Part shown: one piece after another, positions 18,939 to 26,321 of the stretch
Layout: every line of letters begins with the position of its first letter
Position numbering within the stretch: position 1 is the first letter of the stretch
From: Pluralibacter sp.
Lineage (GTDB): Bacteria > Pseudomonadota > Gammaproteobacteria > Enterobacterales > Enterobacteriaceae
DNA: 64,000 nt
Direction: 5' to 3'
Assembly (NCBI RefSeq): GCF_019237635.1
Contig: NZ_JAFAGS010000149.1
Coordinates: 1 to 64,000, forward strand
The notes under the pieces: generated by a model
Databases searched by the model: none
Seen by the model: only the letters and a program-made list of their open reading frames with translations
Told to the model about the DNA's origin: nothing
Position numbers and translations under genes: made by a program

Positions 18939-21302
18939 CTACAGCACCCATTCACTCCCTTCAACGCCATTCACCCGTAACGTCCGTTTTTCTCCCGCCG
19001 GTAACGACAGTTTCAGCGCTTTCCACGCCGGACGATAATCGCCGCGCGTCGCTATCTTCAGGTTGATGGTCGCGCTGTCGCACACCATCTCCCATTCCAG
19101 CCACAGCGCATTGTCGCGCTGATAACCCCAGCTTTCGCCGTCATCCTCAAACAGCAGCCCGGACGTACGGCCGAGGCCTTTTACCGGGAACAATTTCAGT
19201 TCGCGCGCGTCATCTCTTGCCGCATTGACGTGAGTAATACGTTCGCTGAGCGGCAGACCGGCGCCAGCACGCACCAGCAGCGGCAGTTTTTCCAGCGGCG
19301 CATCGACGGTAATCCACTGGCCGCCGGAGAACCACGCGTGCGTGTAAAAATCGTACCAACCGGTTTCATTATCCGGCAGCCAGACCTGGCGCTCGCGCTG
19401 CCCTGGCTCTACCACGCTTGCCACCAGAATATCCCGTCCCAGCAGGAAGTCGTCGCATTCCTCGAAGGTTTGCGCATCGTGCTCGTTGTCGAGGAACGTC
19501 GGGCGCAGCATCGGCTCATCGTCGGCATGCGCCTGCCACAGCAGGGTATAAAGATAGGGCAGCAGACGGTAGCGAAGCTCAATGGCGCTGCGAATCGCCG
19601 GCGTGACGCCCGGATACATCCACGGCTCGTTAACCGTGTGGTCGTCATTCCATGAATGGATGGTAAAACGCGGATGCATCACGCCATTTTGTACCCAGCG
19701 CACAAACAGTTCGGCATCCGGCTTATCGCCAGAAAAACCGCCGACATCATGACCCACATTGAACAGCCCCGACAGGCTCATCCCGACGCCCATTCGGGTG
19801 TTGTAGCGCAGCGTCTCCCAGTTAGTGCGGTTATCGCCGCTCCAGGTTTGTACGTAGCGCTGCATCCCGGCGCAGCCGGAACGGGAGATAAGATACGGGC
19901 GTTTATCCGGGGCAAAACGCTGCTGCGCCTCCATAGAGGCACGCATCATCAGCAACGGCATCACCGGGCGAATGTGTTTGATGGCAATTTCGTTGCCGAA
20001 ACCGTGGCAGCGCGCTTCGCCGTCCCATACCTCAAACTCGTTGTTGTCGTTCCAGGTAGCGTCGATACCCATTTCCAGCAGTTGGGTGGTAACGCCTTCC
20101 TGCCACCAGGCGACGGTGTCCGGGTTGGTGAAGTCGAGGTTCGACCCTTCGTCATCCCAGAAACTTGAGCGTTCCGGCGTGTCGGATTCGGAGTCGCGAA
20201 TGAACAGCCCGCGAGCGGCAACCTCATGATAGCGCGGATGATCTTGCAGCAAACACGGTTTAATGTTGGCTGCCAGTTTCAACCCAGCGTCGTGGAATGC
20301 CTGGCTCATCGCCTTCGGCTGCGGCACTTTGTCGTGGTTCCAGTTAAAGACATAGCGCTTGCCGTTAATCGAGGTATAGCCGGAGGAGAGCTGGAACGAG
20401 TCGCACGGAATGGCATGCTCTTCGCACAGGCGAATAAAGTTCATCAGTTGGTTCTGCGCATCCGGCGCATCGGTGTAGTGCATGGTTGAGCCGCTGTAGC
20501 CGAGGCTCCATTTCGGCCCGAACAGCGTCTTGCCGGTCAGGCGGACAAACGCTTTGGTAACGTCCAGCACCCGCTTGCCGGTAAAAATGTAGTAATCAAT
20601 ATCACCGGCTTCCGCTTGCCAGCGGCGGTAGGCGGTGTGGTAGTTATCGATCTCGTTGCCCAGATCCAGCCAGCAACTGCTGAGGTTGTCGTAGAACAGA
20701 CCGTAGCTCACGTCATCGCAACGGGCGATAGTGAACGGGATATGCTTGTACAGCGGGTCGGTGCTGGCGGCGTTATAGCCCATGGCGTCCAGATTACGCA
20801 TCTCATAGCGTTTTCCGGTACGTTGCAGACAGCCGGCCTTCTCGCCCAGACCATAGAAACGCTCGTCCTTGCGGCGGTTCATATAGTGCGCGACGCCGTC
20901 GCCGTGCGCGTTTTGCAGATAGGCGCTGGTGGGGCGGTCGCAGGTCAGGAATTGCCACTCGCCTGCGTCGTTGCGATAGTGCCATTCCAGCCACAGCGGC
21001 TGGTGGACGGTGACGCGCAGCTGTGAGGTGGCGATGGTCAGGCTGTCGCCCTGCTGCTCCAGCGTCCAGCCCGGCAGGGTGAAACCGCTCAAATCGTCAC
21101 GGGAGCGGCCTTCCCACGGCACATCCTGACCCGGGGCGATGCTCCAGGTTCGGTCCAGCGCCAGCTCGCCTTTGCGTTTGAGCAACACGCGGAACAGATT
21201 TTCTTCGAGCACATACAGACACAGCGTGTGCTGCCCGTCGACCAACAGCTCCAGATGATGGGCCGACTGTTTTTCAAAACTCCAGTGTTTAAGCGTTTTC
21301 AT
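18939..21302 (-). CDS. Glycoside hydrolase family 31 (alpha-glucosidase/alpha-xylosidase-like)
   Basis: Large cytoplasmic alpha-glycosidase; no signal peptide is visible. The 787 residues contain the N-terminal beta-sandwich with RFYGLGEKAG (about residue 148), then the (beta/alpha)8 domain. The predicted nucleophile is Asp419 in ATWNDNNE and the acid/base Asp490 in WSGDNRTNW. The C-terminal region carries FEDDGESWGYQ. Exact substrate is unknown. The following gene (21318-22619) is an MFS transporter 15 bp upstream on the same strand, and a LacI-type regulator is divergent: a compact uptake-hydrolysis-control set absent from this place in K-12. Confidence 0.85.
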   Translation of the reverse strand: MKTLKHWSFEKQSAHHLELLVDGQHTLCLYVLEENLFRVLLKRKGELALDRTWSIAPGQDVPWEGRSRDDLSGFTLPGWTLEQQGDSLTIATSQLRVTVHQPLWLEWHYRNDAGEWQFLTCDRPTSAYLQNAHGDGVAHYMNRRKDERFYGLGEKAGCLQRTGKRYEMRNLDAMGYNAASTDPLYKHIPFTIARCDDVSYGLFYDNLSSCWLDLGNEIDNYHTAYRRWQAEAGDIDYYIFTGKRVLDVTKAFVRLTGKTLFGPKWSLGYSGSTMHYTDAPDAQNQLMNFIRLCEEHAIPCDSFQLSSGYTSINGKRYVFNWNHDKVPQPKAMSQAFHDAGLKLAANIKPCLLQDHPRYHEVAARGLFIRDSESDTPERSSFWDDEGSNLDFTNPDTVAWWQEGVTTQLLEMGIDATWNDNNEFEVWDGEARCHGFGNEIAIKHIRPVMPLLMMRASMEAQQRFAPDKRPYLISRSGCAGMQRYVQTWSGDNRTNWETLRYNTRMGVGMSLSGLFNVGHDVGGFSGDKPDAELFVRWVQNGVMHPRFTIHSWNDDHTVNEPWMYPGVTPAIRSAIELRYRLLPYLYTLLWQAHADDEPMLRPTFLDNEHDAQTFEECDDFLLGRDILVASVVEPGQRERQVWLPDNETGWYDFYTHAWFSGGQWITVDAPLEKLPLLVRAGAGLPLSERITHVNAARDDARELKLFPVKGLGRTSGLLFEDDGESWGYQRDNALWLEWEMVCDSATINLKIATRGDYRPAWKALKLSLPAGEKRTLRVNGVEGSEWVL

Positions 21303-21317
21303 TATCTACTTCCACTC

Positions 21318-22619
21318 TCAGGCGCGCTTAGCGCGACGTTCAGCTATAAATGCAACCAGGAAAAATGCGCCAATCAGGTCAAAGAAGCCCATGGCAATAA
21401 ATAGCGGGTTGAAGCCTATCTTGTCGGCAGTCACCCCGATTAACAGTGAAAACAGGAAGCTTGCGATCCACGCCGCAGAGCCGCGCATCCCGTTGACGGT
21501 CGCCATTTGACCTTTATCGAAGGACTCCACGACCAGCGCGCTCAGCATGCAGGAGATGATCTGGTGGCCGAAACCGCCGATGGAGATAAGCACAATGGTG
21601 ATATACGGGTCACGGGTAATGGCGACAATCGCCAGAGAGATCATCAGGAAGGCGCCGGTGACGGAGCTGGCGATAACCGAGTTAACGCGCGAGTAGCCGA
21701 ACAGACGGGTGTACAGCTTGGTTAAATAGCCGCTGGCGACGCTGCCGAGATCGGCGGCAAGGAACGGCAGCCAGGCGAACATGGCGATTTGCTTCAGATC
21801 CATACCGTGCTCTTTCGCCAGGTACAGCGGCACCCAGAAGCTCAGCACGGCCCAGGCGGGCTCGGCCATAAACGCCGGGATGGCGATACCGTAAAAGCGT
21901 TTATTTTTCGAGACGGTTTTCAGCGCGGTTAAGAAGGGCAGTTTCACGGCAGGCGGTTCGTTATCCTGCTTAATGTAGTTCAGCTCGTCGCTGCCCAGGT
22001 TCGGGTGTTTTTCCGGGTTATGGTAAAACGCCCACCACAGGACGACCCAGACAAGCGCCAGCACGCCGGTAAACATGAACGCGCCCTGCCAGCCAAAAGA
22101 GGCGTGGGCAAAATAGATGATTGGCGGCGCCAGCATCGCGCCGATGGAGAAACCGACGCCTGCCCAACCGGCAGCGATAGGGCGCTCTGATTTCGGGAAC
22201 CACTCGCCGATAGTCTTGGCGTTTGCAGGCGTAGCGGCAGCTTCCGCTCCGCCCATAAAAAAGCGTAGCAGGGCCAGATGCAGCCAGTTTCCCGCTCCGG
22301 CGTGGGCGATACAGGCAATTGCCCACAGTACCGCGCAAACCATAAAGCCCAGCTTCAGGCCGATGACGTCAATTAACCAACCGCACAGCGGCTGGAACAG
22401 GGTATAGGCGAGCTGAAACGCGCCGACGATCCACGAGTATTGCTCGGTGGTGATGCCAAGACTGGTTTTCAGTTCCGGCGCGAGGATGCCCAGAGAGTTG
22501 CGCGTAATGTAGTTAACGGTCACGCCGAGTAAGAAAAGAATAAGTACCCACCAGCGCAGGTTTTTCACTACGCGACGGGTTTTGCTGGCCGCCATGTTGT
22601 TGTTAACGCCTTGGCTCAT
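21318..22619 (-). CDS. MFS transporter, anion:cation symporter (hexuronate/galactonate-like) family
   Basis: Twelve-helix inner-membrane transporter. The product is 433 residues from the ATG at 22619. I chose this start because GGAG lies 8 bases before it, and that GGAG is within the codons of the longer frame beginning at 22631. Features of the ACS family are the N-terminal RWWVLILFLLGVTVNYITRNSLG, then RFFMGGAEAAATPANAKTIGEWFPKSERPIAAG in the TM4-5 region. Members move hexuronates, galactonate, glucarate or other organic anions. Here the partner is a GH31 glycosidase, so an oligosaccharide or acidic glycoside is possible (inference). Confidence 0.8.
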   Translation of the reverse strand: MSQGVNNNMAASKTRRVVKNLRWWVLILFLLGVTVNYITRNSLGILAPELKTSLGITTEQYSWIVGAFQLAYTLFQPLCGWLIDVIGLKLGFMVCAVLWAIACIAHAGAGNWLHLALLRFFMGGAEAAATPANAKTIGEWFPKSERPIAAGWAGVGFSIGAMLAPPIIYFAHASFGWQGAFMFTGVLALVWVVLWWAFYHNPEKHPNLGSDELNYIKQDNEPPAVKLPFLTALKTVSKNKRFYGIAIPAFMAEPAWAVLSFWVPLYLAKEHGMDLKQIAMFAWLPFLAADLGSVASGYLTKLYTRLFGYSRVNSVIASSVTGAFLMISLAIVAITRDPYITIVLISIGGFGHQIISCMLSALVVESFDKGQMATVNGMRGSAAWIASFLFSLLIGVTADKIGFNPLFIAMGFFDLIGAFFLVAFIAERRAKRA

Positions 22620-22700
22620 AGAAATCTCCATAAGACGGTTTGTAGGGGGTAAGGTGGCCTGCTCATTCCGTGAGTTGTCACACCAGTTTTTTATTTAATT

Positions 22701-22749
22701 GAAAATTATCGATTTTCTTTTCCCGACATTCCGTATAACTAGTATGGAA
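22701..22749. promoter_or_regulatory. Candidate operators between the MFS and LacI-type genes
   Basis: Two dyads lie in this 302-bp divergent gap. GAAAAT-TATCG-ATTTTC (22701-22717) has perfect 6-bp arms. TTCC...GGAA (22729-22749) is centred on ACTAGT. LacI-family repressors usually bind such dyads and often control their own divergent target. No other feature is evident in 22620-22921. Confidence 0.4.
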
Positions 22750-22921
22750 GTTGTCAGTCCAATTTAGGGTAGGACAGAAAAACCACCTGCAATAGCGTAA
22801 ATTATGCAATTTCTTTCATTGTGCGCCGTTATACTGCGTTTAAAGCGCTATCAATTCAGCATTAGCAACCATAAGTGACTGTGAAAATTTTTTCATTTTC
22901 AAAGTGGGGGTAGATCACAAA

Positions 22922-23995
22922 TTGGACAAAAAGCTCAAAATCGCCGACATTGCCGAACGTACCGGGTTGTCGGCCAGCACCGTATCGCGCGTACTGGCGG
23001 GGAAAGCCAATACCAGTGAAAAGGCGCGTCACCGGGTACTGGCTTGCGCGCGCGAATTGGGCGTGATGGACGGCATGGCGGCCGGACGTATGCTGCTCAA
23101 CAGCCTGGTGGTCTTTGCACCGCAGCGGGCCTTCGATGAGCGGTCCGACATCTTTTACTACCGCGTTATCCAGAGTATCAACAAAGCGCTGGCGGCCCAT
23201 GAGGTGCGGCTGCGTTATTGTGCGCTGGAGGAAAACGACAGCGACGCCAACCTGTTTCTGGCGCGGATGAACGAGGCGGAAACCCAGGCGGCGGTGCTGC
23301 TGGGTATTGATGACCCCCATATTCACTCGCTGGCCGCCGATTTCGCCAAACCCTGCGTGCTGATCAACTGCCGCGATGAACGCATGCGTCTACCGTCGAT
23401 CGCCCCCGATCACCGGCTGATCGGGCAGTGCGCCGCCCGTTATCTGTTTGATATGGGGCACCGGGCGGTGATGAACGTTATGTGCCTGCGTCGTTACACC
23501 ATGGATCTCCGGCTGGTGGGGATTAAAGAGGCCTGGCGTGCGCAGAACCTGCGTTTCCTGGATGCCCGGGATCTCATCACCGTCCCGAGCTTCAGCGCCA
23601 GGGAAACCGAGGAGAGCGTCGGGCACTGGCTGGATGCGCAAAAGGGCAAACCGCTGCCCACTGCGTTCCTGGTGGGCGGCGATTTTATGGCCGCGGGGAC
23701 GATTAACGCCCTGCAGCAGCGCGGGCTGCGGGTGCCGCAGGATGTGTCGGTGATGAGTATCGACGGCTTTAATCTTGCCACCATCCAGGATGTGCCGCTG
23801 ACGGCGGTGCATGTGCCGCGTGATGAACTGGGAACAGAAGCAGTGCATATGTTACAGCAGCGGCTGATCCGTCCGCAGGCGCCGTGCGGTTCGCTACTGC
23901 TGCACGGCGAGCTGGCGGTGAGAGACTCAGTACGGCGGATACGTCCGGGAAACCGGCGCACCACCGTACAGCGGGAAGGGCTCTACGACGACTAA
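22922..23995 (+). CDS. LacI-family transcriptional regulator
   Basis: Sugar-responsive repressor with an N-terminal HTH (LKIADIAERTGLSASTVSRVLAG, residues about 5-27) and hinge, then a periplasmic-binding-like effector domain ending near LLLHGELAVRDSVRR. It is about 357 residues from TTG at 22922, which has GGGGGT upstream and puts the HTH at the N terminus as usual. A GTG at 22904 is the alternative start but lacks a ribosome site. It is divergent from the MFS/GH31 pair and probably controls it. Its stop overlaps the convergent ybiU stop by 4 bp, so the insertion junction is very tight. Confidence 0.85.
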   Translation: MDKKLKIADIAERTGLSASTVSRVLAGKANTSEKARHRVLACARELGVMDGMAAGRMLLNSLVVFAPQRAFDERSDIFYYRVIQSINKALAAHEVRLRYCALEENDSDANLFLARMNEAETQAAVLLGIDDPHIHSLAADFAKPCVLINCRDERMRLPSIAPDHRLIGQCAARYLFDMGHRAVMNVMCLRRYTMDLRLVGIKEAWRAQNLRFLDARDLITVPSFSARETEESVGHWLDAQKGKPLPTAFLVGGDFMAAGTINALQQRGLRVPQDVSVMSIDGFNLATIQDVPLTAVHVPRDELGTEAVHMLQQRLIRPQAPCGSLLLHGELAVRDSVRRIRPGNRRTTVQREGLYDD

Positions 23996-25257
23996 CCGTC
24001 CATACCCAGTGCGCGTTTGCCGTGGCGGTTAAGGTCGGAAAGGGTGAAACGATCCTGCCATTTCGCCTCGTAGTCCTCGCGCGGGAAATCGCCCGGGGAC
24101 ACGCCTTTTTCCAGCGCCGCCTTGACCTTGTGGGCATAGGCCAGATTTTTTGCGCACATCGGCGCGGCCGGAATATACATCACGTTGCCCCAGCCCTGTT
24201 GGTCGGCGACCGGTGCCACGGAGTGGATAACGTCGCAGTGCCACCAGACGGAGTCTCCCGCTTCCAGCGCCGGGATGGAGGTCAGCGCGCGGATAAGCAG
24301 CGGGTGCCACTGCCCGGAAACCGGCAGTACGCGCCCCGGCGCCACGCCGCACAGTTCGTCCTCCGGCACATCGTCCAGCAGCGGGCGCAGCAGGATGTAG
24401 GCCATCGCTTCCGGGATAGGCACCACGTGCAGCAACCCCTGATGCGGGATCATATCCGACAGCGCCGTCCAGCCCTGGAAGGTGCGGAAGACCGAACATT
24501 TGGTGGTGTTATCCACGGTGTACTCTTCGACGTCCGTGCGGTGAGCGGCATCCCACGGGTCGTAGCGGTCGATGTCGCCGTTAAACACGTTTTTAAACAC
24601 CTGCTGGTACGCGGGCAGCAACCAGCGCTCCAGCGCGCCGGAGTCGGTGTGCGCCCCCAGTCCTTTCGAGGTGGTGCCCGGCGGGCGGCGGCGGATACGG
24701 TCCGGATAAATCACGCTGACGTCGGGGTCAAACCAGCGTTTGCCGTCGGTTTCGAAACGCCACAGGCGGTTAAGGAATGACTGTACCATCGCCATTTCGT
24801 CGCTTTGTCGCGCCTGCATCTGCGCCTGGGACCAGTAGATCGGATAGATTTCCGGGCGAGACGCCGTCAGCGTGCCGAAAAAATTGTCACCTGGCCCTTT
24901 ATAAATATCGTCGAAATGGTTGTTATCAAGGTACTGCAGCATCGCGCGGTCCCAGCCCAGCGCCTGTTCGCGGGGGAAGTGACCTTTGATGACCGCACAT
25001 CCGCGACGCTTAACCGCTTCACGCTGCGCTTCAGTGATGCGGCCATCGGCGAGATCGGCAAACGGGATCACCGGCCATACCGGGTCGCCCGCCGCTTTCA
25101 GACGGTCAATTTCCCCCAGCCGGGTTTCGATGCGGGCCGTCAGTTTGTCGAATACCGCCTGCACGTCGCCAATCTGCGCGCGCAGGATCTTTTTCATATC
25201 ACGGATCGCCGTTTTGTGATCGGCGGGCAGGGTGTCGTGGGTAAAGGTAAGCGCCAT
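23992..25257 (-). CDS. ybiU: DUF1479 family protein YbiU, putative Fe(II)/2-oxoglutarate-type dioxygenase
   Basis: The 421 residues match E. coli YbiU closely. Function is not established; the family has a cupin/dioxygenase fold. The metal motif is visible as GAHTDSGALERW (His-x-Asp) plus a distal His in CDVIHSVAPV. Other conserved stretches are RRRGCAVIKGHFPREQALGWD-like sequence and NTTKCSVFRTFQGW. The ATG at 25257 has GAGGTC upstream. It shares a 14-bp operator (25272-25285) with ybiV and pflE/fsaA, so it probably acts in the same pathway. Phased AAGTTAA repeats lie further upstream. Confidence 0.85.
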   Translation of the reverse strand: MALTFTHDTLPADHKTAIRDMKKILRAQIGDVQAVFDKLTARIETRLGEIDRLKAAGDPVWPVIPFADLADGRITEAQREAVKRRGCAVIKGHFPREQALGWDRAMLQYLDNNHFDDIYKGPGDNFFGTLTASRPEIYPIYWSQAQMQARQSDEMAMVQSFLNRLWRFETDGKRWFDPDVSVIYPDRIRRRPPGTTSKGLGAHTDSGALERWLLPAYQQVFKNVFNGDIDRYDPWDAAHRTDVEEYTVDNTTKCSVFRTFQGWTALSDMIPHQGLLHVVPIPEAMAYILLRPLLDDVPEDELCGVAPGRVLPVSGQWHPLLIRALTSIPALEAGDSVWWHCDVIHSVAPVADQQGWGNVMYIPAAPMCAKNLAYAHKVKAALEKGVSPGDFPREDYEAKWQDRFTLSDLNRHGKRALGMDG

Positions 25258-25271
25258 GATGACCTCTCAAT

Positions 25272-25285
25272 CTTTCATTCGAAAG
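25272..25285. promoter_or_regulatory. Shared operator copy 1 (ybiU)
   Basis: CTTTCATTCGAAAG: arms CTTTC/GAAAG around ATTC. It lies 15 bp before the ybiU start. Its reverse complement, CTTTCGAATGAAAG, is identical to the copy at 29695-29708 and differs by one base from that at 26270-26283. Confidence 0.75.
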
Positions 25286-25289
25286 TAAT

Positions 25290-25338
25290 TTAACTTACAT
25301 ATGTCACTTTAAGTTAAAATTAAGTTAATGCAAGTTAA
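25290..25338. repeat. Helically phased AAGTTAA repeats upstream of ybiU
   Basis: AAGTTAA occurs at 25311-25317, 25322-25328 and 25332-25338 (start spacing 11 and 10 bp), and an inverted copy TTAACTT at 25290-25296 is 21 bp from the first. Such spacing puts the copies on one face of the helix, as for cooperative binding of an activator or repressor. Confidence 0.6.
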
Positions 25339-25357
25339 AAAACATAATGAGGCGATT

Positions 25358-25377
25358 GCCGGGGAGTCAGCCCCGGC
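25358..25377. terminator. GC-rich hairpin after ybiV
   Basis: GCCGGGG (25358-25364) pairs with CCCCGGC (25371-25377), 9 bp beyond the ybiV stop. There is no immediate U-tract on the minus strand, so it is a weak or Rho-assisted terminator. Confidence 0.5.
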
Positions 25378-25385
25378 GGGCAGGG

Positions 25386-26201
25386 TCAGGCGTCGAAAGG
25401 AGAAGCGTTGTCCAGTACGGCCTGAATGACATTCAGCGCGCCGTCGTGGTTGTTGTCATCGGTCTGATAGCGGGCGATGTCTTTAATGCTTTGCCCCGCA
25501 TTGCCCATGGCAAAAGCGTATTTCACCAGCTTCAGCATTTCGGCATCGTTGCCGCTGTCGCCAATGGCGACGCACTGCTGCGGCGACAACTGCCAGCGCT
25601 TAAGCAGACGGCTGATGCCGTTGGCTTTATGCAGGCCGGGGATAATCAGGTCGACGAACCCAAATCCGCTGGTGACCGGCTTCATAATCCCGTCGAGCGA
25701 CACGTGGAGCTTATCGATAAGCTGCGGGATCTCGCTGTCCGGCAGGTTCAGCGAGAATTTAAACAGCGTGTCGTCGATATCGCCGTAGCGGGCAACCGGC
25801 TTCAGGCGGTGGTAATGCTTTGCCATCAGCGCCACGAAGGCTTCAGGCGCGTTGTCGCTGATGTATGCGCTTTCCAGGCCGCAGGCCACGAAGTTAAGTT
25901 GCGGGTCTTTCAGCAGTTCGCCGATGACTATCCGGGATTCATGGCGCGTCAATTCGCCGTGGAATAACTCCTGCCCGTGCATGTACACCAGCGCGCCGTT
26001 TTCTGCCACGAAGGAGATGCGATCGCGGATTTCCGGGAAGAAGGAGATAAGCTGGTAGTACTGGTTGCCGCTGGCGACGACGAATTCAATGCCGCGCTGC
26101 GTTAACTGTTCGAACTGCGCCAAAAAGCGTTCACGGTGGTACTGCTTGGCATCATTAAGAAAAGTTCCGTCCATGTCTGTGACGATAACTTTAACGGTCA
26201 T
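25386..26201 (-). CDS. ybiV: HAD-superfamily sugar phosphatase YbiV
   Basis: Cof-type HAD phosphatase; E. coli YbiV dephosphorylates several sugar phosphates in vitro. From the ATG at 26201 (AGGAG upstream) it is 271 residues, equal to E. coli. Motif I is VTDMDGTF (nucleophile Asp and following Asp), motif II VVASGN, motif III a Lys in PGLHKANGI, motif [12 protein letters not shown]. An upstream extension to 26237 is rejected. It has its own operator copy (26270-26283) behind the pflF terminator, so it is a separate unit of the pflEF/ybiU regulon. Confidence 0.93.
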   Translation of the reverse strand: MTVKVIVTDMDGTFLNDAKQYHRERFLAQFEQLTQRGIEFVVASGNQYYQLISFFPEIRDRISFVAENGALVYMHGQELFHGELTRHESRIVIGELLKDPQLNFVACGLESAYISDNAPEAFVALMAKHYHRLKPVARYGDIDDTLFKFSLNLPDSEIPQLIDKLHVSLDGIMKPVTSGFGFVDLIIPGLHKANGISRLLKRWQLSPQQCVAIGDSGNDAEMLKLVKYAFAMGNAGQSIKDIARYQTDDNNHDGALNVIQAVLDNASPFDA

Positions 26202-26269
26202 ACGAAGGCTCCTGGCTGTGACTGCGACCAGCAACATTCTAATTACAAGGTGATGGGAATCACAAATTT

Positions 26270-26283
26270 ATTTCGAATGAAAG
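26270..26283. promoter_or_regulatory. Shared operator copy 2 (ybiV)
   Basis: ATTTCGAATGAAAG matches 13 of 14 bases of CTTTCGAATGAAAG (29695-29708). It lies about 70 bp upstream of ybiV and just beyond the pflF terminator U-tract. Confidence 0.7.
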
Positions 26284-26284
26284 C

Positions 26285-26314
26285 AAAAAGCCCGGTAGCG
26301 TCGCGCCACCGGGC
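26285..26314 (-). terminator. Terminator of pflEF
   Basis: GCCCGGT (26290-26296) pairs with ACCGGGC (26308-26314), and the A-tract at 26285-26289 is a U-tract on the minus strand. It follows the pflF stop by 8 bp and separates pflEF from ybiV. Confidence 0.8.
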
Positions 26315-26321
26315 AAAGAGA

